A stretch of DNA of 64,000 nucleotides. Origin: Kribbella amoyensis. GTDB taxonomy: Bacteria; Actinomycetota; Actinomycetes; Propionibacteriales; Kribbellaceae. A program made the translations under genes and the position numbers. The notes below the pieces were generated by a model, which did no database searches, had not been told where the DNA came from, and saw nothing but the letters and a program-made list of their open reading frames with translations. The DNA lies in assembly GCF_007828865.1 (NCBI RefSeq), contig NZ_VIVK01000002.1:372001-436000 (forward strand). The letters run 5' to 3'. Of this stretch, positions 8,414 through 18,100 are shown one piece after another (position 1 is the first letter of the stretch; the number at the start of each line of letters is the position of its first letter).

Positions 8414-10323
8414 CCGAAGACCGAACCCCGACCGACCACCCAGCCGAGGCCACCACAGCCGACGCCCTGGAGTCGGTCACGACCACCGAACAAGCCGTCG
8501 ACCAGACGCCCCCGGACCCGTCGGACACCTCCGACGCCACGTCCAACGACAGCACCCAGGTCGACGGCGCGACAGACGACAGCGCTCCGGACGAAAGCCT
8601 TTCCGGCGAAGGCGTTGCGGTGGATGACGCCTCCGGCGAGACCACGTCCGGCGAGAGCGCCTCCGACGAGACCACGTCTGCCGAGAGCACCTCCGGCGAG
8701 GGCGACTCCGAGGAGACCACGTTCGGCGAGAGCGCCTCCGACGAGACCACGTCTGCCGAGAGCACCTCCGGCGAGGGCGACTCCGAGGAGACCACGTTCG
8801 GCGAGGGCGCCTCTGACGACAGCGCCGCCGGTGAGAGTGCTTCTGGTGGTGGGGAGGGGGCCGGCTTCGAGGGGGAAGCTGGGCAGGCGGAGCTTCCGTT
8901 GGCTCCTGAGGGGCTGATCGACGATGTCAGTATGCGGCGGGCGCTCGAGGCGATCCTGATGGTGACCGACGAGCCTTTGCCGGTCCTGGTGCTGGCTCGG
9001 GCGATCGGGCGGTCGACGGGTGATGTCGCCGGGGCCCTGGCGGAGTTGGCCGCGGAGTACACCGAGCAGCGACGCGGGTTCGACCTGCGGGAGGTCGGTG
9101 GCGGCTGGCGGTACTACACGCGGCCGGAGGAGGCGCGGTACGTCGAGCGGTTCGTGCTCGACGGGCAGCAGGCGCGGCTCACCCAGGCCGCGTTGGAGAC
9201 GCTCGCCGTGGTCGCGTACAAGCAGCCGGTGAGCCGGGCGCGGGTCTCCGCGATCCGCGGCGTGAACGTGGACGGCGTGATGCGGACCCTGATCGGCCGC
9301 GGGCTGATCGAAGAAGCCGGTTCGGACACCGAGTCGCAGGCGTTGTTGTACCGGACGACCTCTTATTTTCTGGAGCGGATGGGTATGCAGAGTCTGGACG
9401 ACCTGCCCGAACTCGCCCCCTACCTTCCGGAGATGGACGACGTGGAAGAAGAACTCGCCGCCCAGAACACCACCGAGAGCTCCGTCGCCGACGGCACCGC
9501 GGACCCGGCCGACGCGACCGCGACCGCCGGGAGCGACGCGACCGCGGACGCCGACGAGGCGGTCACCTCGGACGTCGGTGCCGCGGTGGACGCCAGCACG
9601 CCGGTGGATGCACCGCCGGCCGCGAGCGGAGTCGGGATCGACGGCGACCTGACCCCTGGCGACGAGCCGGGGCCGGAGCTGGAGGTCGAACACGAGGAGG
9701 GCGAGCTGGAGCCGGCCGAGGAGCTGGAGGCCGGCGGCGCCACCGAGCTCGAGCAGGAGGAACGCGATCCGGCCGAGATCCCCGAGACCACCGAACGCGA
9801 CCCGGGCACCGACGGCGACAGCGAGGGTGCGGCGGACGACGACTCGGCCGACGATGACGACACCGATGACGACGCCGGGGACGACGCCGGGGACGACGCC
9901 GGGGACGACGCCGGGGACGGGGACGCCGACGGTGAGTCGGAGGACGCGGGGGACGACTCGGGCGACGGCTTCGAGGAAGGCTCCGGGAGCGGCCTCGACG
10001 AGTCGGATCACGGCTTCGGCGCCGGCCTGCGGGACAACGACGAGTTCGACGCCACCGACGACGGTGGCGAGTCGCCTGATGACGGTGACGATTCGGGCGA
10101 CGCCGCGGACTTCGAGGAAGGCGACGGCGTCGGCGGGGGTGCGGACCTCGACTTCGGCCGGGACGCGGTGGACGGCCCTGACGGTACGGGGACGCTGCTC
10201 CGTGAAGGCAGCGGCACCGACGGTCCGGATCGGGCCACCGAGCGGGACGAGGGCGAGCGATTGGCGCCGGCTGAGGAGCTCGAGGGGGCGGCCGGGCAGT
10301 ACCGTGTCGGCAGTGATGAGTGA
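8410..10323 (+). CDS. scpB: Segregation and condensation protein B with long acidic tails
   Basis: This encodes 637 residues from GTG 8410, about three times the usual ScpB length. The ScpB core (two winged helices) lies at about residues 170-350: DDVSMRRALEAILMVTDEPL, YTEQRRGFDLREVGGGWRYY, AALETLAVVAYKQPVSRARV, VNVDGVMRTLIGRGLIEEAG. The first 170 residues are a Ser/Thr/Glu-rich tail containing a perfect 75-bp DNA duplication. The last 290 residues are almost entirely Asp/Glu/Gly/Ala with short repeats. The reading frame stays open through both tails, so they are probably real. The partner is ScpA; the tails may be disordered spacers. Confidence 0.93.
   Translation: MTEDRTPTDHPAEATTADALESVTTTEQAVDQTPPDPSDTSDATSNDSTQVDGATDDSAPDESLSGEGVAVDDASGETTSGESASDETTSAESTSGEGDSEETTFGESASDETTSAESTSGEGDSEETTFGEGASDDSAAGESASGGGEGAGFEGEAGQAELPLAPEGLIDDVSMRRALEAILMVTDEPLPVLVLARAIGRSTGDVAGALAELAAEYTEQRRGFDLREVGGGWRYYTRPEEARYVERFVLDGQQARLTQAALETLAVVAYKQPVSRARVSAIRGVNVDGVMRTLIGRGLIEEAGSDTESQALLYRTTSYFLERMGMQSLDDLPELAPYLPEMDDVEEELAAQNTTESSVADGTADPADATATAGSDATADADEAVTSDVGAAVDASTPVDAPPAASGVGIDGDLTPGDEPGPELEVEHEEGELEPAEELEAGGATELEQEERDPAEIPETTERDPGTDGDSEGAADDDSADDDDTDDDAGDDAGDDAGDDAGDGDADGESEDAGDDSGDGFEEGSGSGLDESDHGFGAGLRDNDEFDATDDGGESPDDGDDSGDAADFEEGDGVGGGADLDFGRDAVDGPDGTGTLLREGSGTDGPDRATERDEGERLAPAEELEGAAGQYRVGSDE
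8650..8799 (+). repeat. Perfect 75-bp tandem duplication in scpB
   Basis: Two adjacent 75-bp units (8650-8724 and 8725-8799) are identical, and a degenerate partial third unit follows. Each encodes 25 residues of a Ser/Thr/Glu-rich tail. Identity at silent positions shows that the duplication is recent or maintained by slippage or recombination. The unit is a multiple of three, so copy-number change would keep the frame. Confidence 0.9.
9871..9918 (+). repeat. Four perfect 12-bp repeats in scpB acidic tail
   Basis: The unit GACGCCGGGGAC occurs four times in tandem, encoding DAGD four times. It is in frame and sits in the Asp-rich C-terminal tail. It looks like a slippage-prone microsatellite that changes tail length without breaking the gene. 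Confidence 0.9.
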
Positions 10324-11050
10324 AGAGAGCGGGATCCGGCTGCAGAAGGCGCTCGCGCAGGCGGGCGTGGCGAGCCGGCGGAACGCGGAGCTGCTGATCG
10401 AGCAGGGCCGGGTCGAGGTCGACGGGGCCGTGGTGACCGAGTTCGGGACCAGGGTCGATCCGGCCGTGTCGGTGATCCGCGTCGACGGCGAACGCATCCC
10501 CCCGACCACCGCGCACGCGTACCTGGTCCTCAACAAGCCCCGCGGTGTCGTCACCACGATGTCCGATCCGCAAGGCCGGCCGTGTATCGCCGACTACGTG
10601 CAGGACCGGGACGAGCGGCTCTTCCACATCGGCCGCCTCGACACCGACACCGAGGGCCTGCTGCTGCTCACGAACCACGGTGAGTTCGCGCACCGGCTCG
10701 CGCACCCCTCGTACGAGGTCAGCAAGACCTACGTCGCCGAGGTCGAGGGCAACGTGAAGCCGGGCGTGCTGCGGCAGTTGCTCGCCGGGGTCGAGCTGGA
10801 CGACGGGTCCGCGCAGGCCGACACGGTCAAGGTGATCTCGACGATCAAGGGCCGGACCCTGATCCAGCTGAGCCTGCACGAGGGCCGCAACCGGATCGTC
10901 CGACGGATGTTCGACGCCGTCGGCCACCCGGTCAAGCGCCTCACCCGCACCGCCATCGGCCCGGTCCGCCGTGGCAACCTGCACACCGGCGAACTCCGCG
11001 AGCTCAACCCCAAGGAGCTCGGCCAGCTCCTGGACCTGGTCGACCTCTGA
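10316..11050 (+). CDS. rluB: 23S rRNA pseudouridine synthase, RluB/RsuA family
   Basis: This encodes 244 residues from ATG 10316, overlapping the end of scpB by 8 bp. An N-terminal S4 RNA-binding domain (GIRLQKALAQAGVASRRNAE, residues 5-65) precedes the RsuA-type catalytic domain, with the catalytic Asp in IGRLDTDTEGLLLLTN. The C-terminal block LHEGRNRIVRRMFDAVGHPV is also typical. The enzyme isomerises a specific uridine, probably in 23S rRNA. The parA-scpA-scpB-rluB order is conserved in actinobacteria. Exact substrate specificity (RluB versus another member) is inferred from context. Confidence 0.92.
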   Translation: MSEESGIRLQKALAQAGVASRRNAELLIEQGRVEVDGAVVTEFGTRVDPAVSVIRVDGERIPPTTAHAYLVLNKPRGVVTTMSDPQGRPCIADYVQDRDERLFHIGRLDTDTEGLLLLTNHGEFAHRLAHPSYEVSKTYVAEVEGNVKPGVLRQLLAGVELDDGSAQADTVKVISTIKGRTLIQLSLHEGRNRIVRRMFDAVGHPVKRLTRTAIGPVRRGNLHTGELRELNPKELGQLLDLVDL

Positions 11051-11854
11051 CCGTCCGATCGAAGAACGCCCGCACCAGAGTCCGTACGGCGGGAACGGCG
11101 CGCGCGTTGTCGCCGACCAACTGCGCTCGCTCGTCGGCGGTCATCAGGCTCGCCTGCACCAGTTGGGGTGCGAAGGCCGCGTAGTCGGTGAAGATCCAGT
11201 GCCGTGCTCGGCGGAGCTCGACCCGGCGTACCGGGCCGCCGTGGGAGAGCACGGCTGACCAGGTCCGGTCGAAGCGGGCGTCGCGGAAGCCGTCGGTACC
11301 GACCAGCAGGAGCGGTCGGTCGGTCCCTCGCCGCGCGATCGGGAAGAGTTCGCCGCCGTAGTAGTCCAGGTAACCCTCGAGGTTGACGGCGGCATCGATG
11401 CGCTGGTCCTGGTCCATCGACGCGGCGGCCGTGGCACCACCGGCAGAGTGCCCGTAGGCGCCGACCCGGCTGAGGTCCAGCGCACGGTCGAGGCCGCGGG
11501 GGAGTGGCCGCGAGGAGGCGTCTCGATCGTCCGCAGCCGGCCGCCGGGGAACTCCACCTTGCTCGTCTCGCCCGGATGACCGAAGCCCTGAGCGGCGGCC
11601 GGGGCCAGCTGAGGCGCGAGCGGGTACCCGCGGGTGGTGGCCGCTGGATAGAAGACGGTCGTCATGAGTTCGCGGGTCGGCGCGTCGTTCCACGGATCAC
11701 GGCGGCTGTGATCGACGAGGTGCAGCGTCGTCGTGCCGACCGGATGCGCACCGGTCGGCGCCGGCAGGCTCACGGTCATCGCGGTCGCTTGTGCCGGGTA
11801 CACCGTCGCGAAGGTCAGTAGTAGTGCGAGCACCGCGGTGATCCGTCGTCTCAT
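11004..11854 (-). pseudogene. Broken secreted alpha/beta hydrolase (PAF-acetylhydrolase-like)
   Basis: The N-terminal part starts at ATG 11854 with a signal peptide (MRRRITAVLALLLTFATVYP) and continues through RELMTTVFYPAATTRGYPLA to HPGETSKVEFPGGRLRTIE. The remaining part continues in a different frame: ALDLSRVGAYGHSAGGATAA with the nucleophile Ser, LLLVGTDGF with the acid, RARHWIFTDY with the His. Compared with typical family members, two blocks are missing: one between APAAAQGF and GHPGETS, and one between RTIETPP and RGLDRAL where the frame changes. All catalytic residues survive but not in one frame. The end overlaps rluB convergently. Confidence 0.75.
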
Positions 11855-11961
11855 GGCGATCACCGTGCCAGCGGCGAGCGGCCCGCGTCCGTAGTACTGG
11901 GTGTAGATCCACCCGGATTCCACCCTGCGGCGGAGGATGCGGCCATGCCGCGGTTGGTTGA

Positions 11962-12624
11962 CTAGCGGGCGGTCCAGGTCAGGGTGTAGCGCCAGAAGAG
12001 GGCGCGTCTCAGGTGTGCGCCGGGCAGGACGCGTTCAGCTGTCTGGGTGATCTCCTCGAACGTTTCGGTGGCCATCGCGGTCGGAGCGGTCATCTGCGTC
12101 GGGGTCTTGGTTGACCGTCGTGGATGCATGATCGTGCCGATGATCGGATTCAGGACGAGCGAGGCGATCGACCAGGGGAGGTCGCCTGGTGATTCCTGGC
12201 TGATGCCTACGACAACGAGTCGGCCACCCGGGCGGAGCAGGTCGCGGGCCTCGGCGAGGGTGGCTTCCAACGGTAAGTGGTGCAGGACTGCCACGAAGGT
12301 GATCAGGTCGTAGCTGTTCTCGTCGAGGTCGTCGAACGGTTGCGCCAGGATGCGGACGTTGGCGAGGTCCGCGGTGTTACGCCGAGCGTGCTCCGCGGTG
12401 GGACCGTCGGGCTCGATGCCGGTGACTGAGGGAAAGACACTGGCCAATCGGCGGACGAGGTTGCCTGTTCCGCAGCCCACGTCCAGGGCGTCCGTACCGC
12501 CGGTTGCGCGGACGCGCCGCGCGTGGTGGAGAATCAGCCGCGCATAGCCGTCGTTGTGGGACCAGGGGTGTGCGTCGTTGTAGCGACCCACGGCGGCCAG
12601 TGTTCTGTCCAGGGCACGAGGCAT
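11962..12624 (-). CDS. Class I SAM-dependent methyltransferase
   Basis: This encodes 220 residues from ATG 12624. Motif I is DALDVGCGTGNLVRRLA, the acidic residue after strand 2 is in VTGIEPDG, and the strand-4 region is LITFVAVLHHLPLEATLAEA with LLRPGGRLVVVGI following. This is the Methyltransf_11/25 fold acting on a small molecule; the substrate is unknown. Its promoter is divergent from the anchored beta-propeller gene (12734), 109 bp apart. Confidence 0.88.
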   Translation of the reverse strand: MPRALDRTLAAVGRYNDAHPWSHNDGYARLILHHARRVRATGGTDALDVGCGTGNLVRRLASVFPSVTGIEPDGPTAEHARRNTADLANVRILAQPFDDLDENSYDLITFVAVLHHLPLEATLAEARDLLRPGGRLVVVGISQESPGDLPWSIASLVLNPIIGTIMHPRRSTKTPTQMTAPTAMATETFEEITQTAERVLPGAHLRRALFWRYTLTWTAR

Positions 12625-12733
12625 GGTGCGACGATACCGACGGCCTGGTTGATCTCCGGACCGGCTTTCTGACTGCTTTCTGTTCGCTTTCCGCTGGTGT
12701 CGGACGCTGCTGCCTGGTTGTTACGGTCCCGCG

Positions 12734-14236
12734 GTGTCCTCAGTGCAACCACCTCCTCCACCCGGACCGTACGGTCCTCATCCCGGCCGTCCCGGCCCTT
12801 ACGGCCCGCCGCCCGGGCAGTACGGGGCCCCGCAGTTTCCGCCGTACCAGCAGCAGTTCCCCGGACCTCCCGTGCACCGGAAACCCCCGCGGAAGAAGGG
12901 CCCGATCGTCGCGGTCGTGCTGGCGCTGGTGGTGATCCTGATCGGCGGGGCGGGCGGCGCGTTGTACTACTACCGGATCCCGCTCGGGCTCTTCGCCGGG
13001 TCGCGGCTCGACGTCGACCGCGAGCTCGGTTACGTCGTCCAGGACAAGTTCGCGGCGAACTACCTCCCGAAGGAGGGCGACGGCTTCCCGGCCCGCTGGT
13101 GGACCGAGAAGTACCTGGTCCGGGCGATGCCGAACGCGCTCGTCGGGTACGACCTCGCCGCCGGCCGGACCGCGTACACGGTGAAGCTGCCGGACAACCA
13201 CTTCTGCCAGGCCTCCCGGCAACAGTCCGGTCAGGGGTACGTGGCTGTGCTGCAAGGAACCCGGAAGGAGGGGTGCCGGCGCATCACCGTGGTCGACCTG
13301 GCCAACGGCAAGGTGGTGTGGTCGAAGGAGGTCGCCCCGGCCGGTCCGGCCCGTTCGGAGCCGGTGCTCACGGACTTCCCGCAGTACGATCATCGGCCCG
13401 CGATCCTCGGCGACCGGCTCTACGTCCCCACCGACAAGGGCGGCCACATCCTCGACCTGGCCACCGGGTCGGTGATCCAGCAGCCGAATCCGAAGGCGGG
13501 CTGCGTCAGCACCCAGTACGACGCGCTCGGGGCGACTGGGCTGGCGTACCGGGACTGCTCGCGGTCCGGGCGGAAGGGGCGGCAGCTGCTCGGATTCGAT
13601 GCCTCGGGCAAGACCTTGTGGGAGTACAACCTGCCGGTGGACGGCAGGCGGCCGACCTCGGTGGTGGGCGTGTTGTCGGTGGACCCGCTGCTCGTCCGGG
13701 TCCTGGACGGTACGGGCAAGAAGGAGGTCTGGCGGGTCGACCCCAGGACCGGCAAGCACCAGGTCGTCGTGGACCTGGCGAACCGGTCCGCCTCCGATCC
13801 CTGCGAACGGGCCGGCAGCGACGGTCTCTACGACTGTTCCGGTCACGCGTTGTCCGACGGCGTGCTGTTTCTCCAGCAGCGCAACGGCATCGAGGCGTAC
13901 GACGTCGGGACCGGCGAGGCGCTGTGGCGATCCGAGTGGGACACCAAGCACAAGGTGTCCGGGCCGCTCGGGCTCGACGCCGGCGGTCAACCGCTCGTCT
14001 ACCTGCTGCCGACCAAGGACGACCCGGCCGCGGTGGTCAAGGTGGATCGCGCGAACGGTGCCATGACCGCGATCGCGACGTTGCCCGAAGCACCGAGAGG
14101 CTCGTACCGCCCCGGCGGCAGCTCGCTGCTGCACCAACCCGAGGCCGTCGACTGGCACGACGGCCATCTCGCCCTGTACCGCGTCCGGCCGAGCTCCCGG
14201 GACGCCGGCTACGCGGCCACCCTGATTCTCAAGTAG
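12734..14236 (+). CDS. Membrane-anchored PQQ-like beta-propeller protein
   Basis: This encodes 500 residues from GTG 12734. A Pro/Gly/Tyr-rich cytoplasmic tail (PPPPPGPYGPHPGRPGPYGP) covers the first 55 residues. A single transmembrane helix (IVAVVLALVVILIGGAGGAL) follows, then an extracellular domain of repeated blades such as LVGYDLAAGRTAYTVKLP and LYVPTDKGGHILDLATGSVI, typical of PQQ-like beta propellers without catalytic residues. Proteins with this layout are common in actinobacteria and unassigned. Two small exported proteins follow at 12 and 0 bp, suggesting one operon and a shared cell-surface role. Confidence 0.82.
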   Translation: MSSVQPPPPPGPYGPHPGRPGPYGPPPGQYGAPQFPPYQQQFPGPPVHRKPPRKKGPIVAVVLALVVILIGGAGGALYYYRIPLGLFAGSRLDVDRELGYVVQDKFAANYLPKEGDGFPARWWTEKYLVRAMPNALVGYDLAAGRTAYTVKLPDNHFCQASRQQSGQGYVAVLQGTRKEGCRRITVVDLANGKVVWSKEVAPAGPARSEPVLTDFPQYDHRPAILGDRLYVPTDKGGHILDLATGSVIQQPNPKAGCVSTQYDALGATGLAYRDCSRSGRKGRQLLGFDASGKTLWEYNLPVDGRRPTSVVGVLSVDPLLVRVLDGTGKKEVWRVDPRTGKHQVVVDLANRSASDPCERAGSDGLYDCSGHALSDGVLFLQQRNGIEAYDVGTGEALWRSEWDTKHKVSGPLGLDAGGQPLVYLLPTKDDPAAVVKVDRANGAMTAIATLPEAPRGSYRPGGSSLLHQPEAVDWHDGHLALYRVRPSSRDAGYAATLILK

Positions 14237-14248
14237 AAGGAGAAACAC

Positions 14249-14620
14249 ATGCACCTGAAACGAACAGTCACCTCGGTCGCCGTGACGCTGGGGATCGCGG
14301 CGGCCAGCCTGGTCGCGACGACCGGATCGGCCGCCGCCGCGAGCGACACGATCGAGCGGAGCTGTGGCGACTACGGCATCAGCAACTCGAAGTACTTCGC
14401 CGAGACGGCCAAGCGCAAGTACAACACCTGCGCCGGACACGCCTGGGTGAAGATCGTCTACAAGAGCCGCAAGGACGGCCAGTGGTACGTCAGTGGCTGG
14501 AAACACGACCCGCAGAAGGCGCGTTTCGCCTCCAACGAGGACGGCGCGTTCTTCAGCAGCTTGAAGCAGAGTATCCACCGGGGCTGCGCCGACTGTGTGC
14601 AGAAGAGCCTCTATCCGTGA
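14249..14620 (+). CDS. Small secreted cationic protein, unknown function
   Basis: This encodes 123 residues with a clear signal peptide (RTVTSVAVTLGIAAASLVAT, cleavage after GSAAAA) and an AGAAGGAGA ribosome binding site. The mature part is about 90 residues, Lys-rich, with four Cys (SCGDYG, YNTCAGHAW, RGCADCVQ) that could form two disulfides. I do not recognise a family. The gene lies 12 bp after the beta-propeller gene and 1 bp overlaps the following lipoprotein start. Confidence 0.75.
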   Translation: MHLKRTVTSVAVTLGIAAASLVATTGSAAAASDTIERSCGDYGISNSKYFAETAKRKYNTCAGHAWVKIVYKSRKDGQWYVSGWKHDPQKARFASNEDGAFFSSLKQSIHRGCADCVQKSLYP

Positions 14621-15099
14621 TGCGCCTGCTGCGCCTCGGCGCCGTAGCCGGTCTGCTGCTCGGTAGTACCGGCTGCGGCGACGGTGGGAGAGTGAGCGAG
14701 GCCGACTATCTGGAGGCTGTCGATGAGTTCACCGACTGCCTGGCCGACCATGACGTCCAGGTGATCAACCACGGCTGGGATCCGGTCAACCGGCTCTCGG
14801 TGTCGTTCTCCTACGCCGCCGAGAACGGGGAGCCGAGTCAGCAGGGCCTGGCGTGCGAGGAGAAGCACCTCACTCCGGTGAGCATGGCGTACGCCGACCA
14901 GGCCACGGCGGTGATGGCCGAGGACCTCCGGGCCTACGTACGGGTCTGCCTGGCTGGTCGGCAGGTCGCGGTGCCGGCCAAGGTGACTGGCCTGGCCGGC
15001 TTCGTCGCCGCTGCTGGGGAAGAAGCCGCCTCCAGCTGTGTCAGCGCCGGACTCGCAACCCTCTACCCGGACAGTCCCGCGGTACTCGGCAGCCGTTGA
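14620..15099 (+). CDS. Small putative lipoprotein
   Basis: This encodes 159 residues from ATG 14620, overlapping the previous stop by one base (TGATG). The N-terminus MRLLRLGAVAGLLLGSTGCG is a lipoprotein signal with lipobox GSTGC. The rest is acidic with several Cys (FTDCLADHD, GLACEEKHL, VRVCLAGRQ, SSCVSAGL). No known family is evident. It probably belongs to the operon starting at 12734. Confidence 0.75.
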   Translation: MRLLRLGAVAGLLLGSTGCGDGGRVSEADYLEAVDEFTDCLADHDVQVINHGWDPVNRLSVSFSYAAENGEPSQQGLACEEKHLTPVSMAYADQATAVMAEDLRAYVRVCLAGRQVAVPAKVTGLAGFVAAAGEEAASSCVSAGLATLYPDSPAVLGSR

Positions 15100-15177
15100 C
15101 GGTCTCACCTTTCGGGTGATGCCCCGGTCGTGCCCCCGTGGATCGTCGATGATGGGGACTCGACCGGGGAGGTGGAT

Positions 15178-18100
15178 GTGCGTTTCCAGGTACTGGGGCC
15201 TGTCCAGGTGGTCAAGGGGGAAGAGGTCGCCGGGCCGGTCTCGGACCTGCGCCGGACGTTGCTGGCCTGCTTGCTGGTCAGGGCGAATCGGTCCGTCGGC
15301 ATCGACAGTCTGGCCGAGGCGCTCTGGGCGACAGGCCGTCCGCAGCGACCGGCCAACAGCCTCCAGGTGCACGTGTCCCGGCTCCGGCAGGTGCTCGACC
15401 GCCCGGATCGGCTGCGCGGTGTCCCCGGTGGTTATCAGCTGGCGGTCGGTCCGGCCGAGTTCGACGCGTTCACCTTCGCCGATCGGCAGGCCGCGGCCCG
15501 GTCGGCGGTCGAGGCCGGCGACCTACGGGGTGCGGTGACCGGGTTCCGGGACGCGCTCGCGTTGTGGCGGGGGGCGCCGTACGCCGATGTGGACGAGGCG
15601 CAGCTGGTCGGGCCGGAGGCGAGAAGGTTGTCCGAGGCAAGGATGGTCGCGTACGAGGAGCTTTACGACGCCGAGCTCGCGCTGGGCCGGGCCCGCGAGA
15701 TCGTGCCCGAGCTGACCGAACTGGTGTCGGCCTATCCGTTGCGGGAGCGGATCGTCGGCCGGCTGATGCTGGCACTGTACCGATCCGGCCGGCAGTCCCG
15801 GGCCGAGGTCACGTACCGGGCCGTGCGGCAGCGGCTGGCCCGTGAGTTGCGGACCGAGCCCGGCCGCGAACTGCGCGAACTCTTCGAGGCGATCCGTGCG
15901 GAGGACCCGAGCCTCGACGCCCCAGCACCCGAACCGGTGCGCGTGGTGTCCGCCGCACCGCCGAAGCCGGCCCAGTTGCCGCCACCACCGGGCGCGTTCT
16001 TCGGCCGTGAGCAGGAGCAGTCCGACCTGGACGAGGCCGTCCTGGCCGACGGTCCCGGCAGCCTGGTGGTGCTGACCGGGATGGCCGGTGTCGGCAAGAC
16101 CGGTCTCGCTCTCCACTACGCACACCAGGTCGCCGACCGGTACGGCGACGGCCAGCTGTACGTGGATCTCCGCGGTCACGCGTCTGGTCCGGCGCTGGAC
16201 CCGTTGGAGGCGTTGGGTCAGCTGCTCCGCGGGCTCGGTACGGAACGGGTGCCCGAGACGGTCACCGACGCGACCGCGGCGTACCGGTCGCAGCTTGCCG
16301 GCCGGAAGTTCCTGGTCCTGCTGGACAACGCGGGCACGAACGAACAGGTACGTCCGCTGCTCCCGGCCGCCGCGGGTTGCCTGACGCTGGTCACCAGCCG
16401 GAACAGGTTGTCCGGCCTCGTCGCCCGGGAAGGCGCGGAGCGGATCAGCCTCGGCACCCTTGACGCCGACACCGCCCGTGCGCTGCTGATACGCCTTGTC
16501 GGGGAGCAGCGGATCACCGCCGAGCCGGACAGCGTCGCGGAGCTGATCGAGGTGTGTGCGGGACTCCCACTCGCGCTGCGGATCGCGGCCGCGCAGTTGG
16601 CGGACGAACCGCATCGCACGGTCGCCGACTACCTGGCCGAGCTCCGGGACCAGCGGCTCACCGTTCTCGCGTTGGAGGACGACGAACAGTCCGCGGTCGG
16701 GACCGCGTTCGACCTCTCGTACCGGCACCTGGTCCCCGGTGCCCGTCGGCTGTTCCGGCTGGCCGGGCTGATCCCGGGTCCGGACTTCACCATCGACGCG
16801 ATCGCCGCCTTGACCGGGACAACGGTCGAGGAAGCGCGAGCTGGTCTCCGGGTACTGGTCAACGCGCATCTGCTGGAGGACCTGTCGGCGGGGCGTTATC
16901 GGTTCCACGACCTGCTGAAGGACTACGCCAAGCAGCGCGCCCTGACCGAGGAGCCGGAGGCCGAGCGGGCCGACGCGCTGAACCGGCTCTACACCTGGTA
17001 CTACCGGGGCCGGGGCGCCGCTGCCGACCTGCTCATCTCGTGGCGTCTCGAACCACCGTGCCCGCCGCTGCCGGAGGTACCGGCGGTCGGCTTCGACGGT
17101 GCGGGCGAGGCGGTCGCGTGGCTGCACGCCGAGTTCGACAACATCGTCGCGGCGATCCGGGCGTGTGCTGTCGACGGCCCGGTGCACTGGTGCTGGCATC
17201 TCGCGGTGGGCGTGGTGTCGGACATGGAGCGCCGCGGCCATCTGAACGACGTCCTGTCGGTGTTGGAGGTGGTGGTGGACGCGGCCCGCGCCGCCGGTGA
17301 CCAGCAGGCGATCGCGCTGTCGCTCGGTGAGCTCCAGCAGTTGGACACCTCGGCGGGCCGGCCGATCTCCCCTGAGCGGATCGCCGAGATGATCGCGGCC
17401 GGCGAAGGCTCCGGAGCCGCCGCGATCGAGGGCTACGCGCTCTACGTCGCCGGGGTCGTGCAGCATCGGAACGGCGACTCGGCCGCCGGGTTCGACTCCC
17501 TGACCAAGGCGTTGGCGACCCAGGAACGCGCCGGCGACACCACGGGTCAGGCGCTCACCCTGCTGCACCTCGGCAACGCCCTCTTCCTCCAGGGCCAGCT
17601 CAGCGCCGCGGTGCGGGCGTACGAGCGGATGGTCGAGCTCGCCGACGACCTGCCGTCGCTGGCCCTGGCCGGCCTGATGAACGTGTCGCACGGGCGGATC
17701 ACGCTCGGCCGGCTGGACGGCCTGGACGAGTTGCTGGCGCGCGGCGAGCAGCTGGTCGAGCAACTGCACGACGATGCCAGACGGTGCGCGTTCGGCTACG
17801 TTCGCGGGAGCTGGTACCGCGACACCGGCCGGCTGGCCGAAGCGCTCGACCTGCTGACCCGGTCCGGCCGCCGGTCCGACGAACTCTCGCTGCCGCGGTT
17901 GCAGAGTCACACCCACAACGAACTCGGCTTCTGTCACCTGGCCGCCGGGGACCACGCCCGGGCGCGGGCCGAGTTCGAGCTGGCAGCCGAGCTGGCCGGG
18001 TCGGAACTGCTGCAGGAGTACCGCACCCACGCGATCCGCGGGCTGGCGCACGTCGACCTGGCCGAGGGCCGGCTGGACGCGGCCGAGGCGAACGCGCGGA

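Noticed and set aside
8650..8809. CRISPR-like periodic repeats
   Set aside because: The 75-bp repeats are adjacent without spacers, in frame, and encode protein.
8314..10557. A long minus-strand open frame opposite scpB
   Set aside because: It arises from the biased codons of the acidic tails; the plus frame has the ScpB core and coupled starts.
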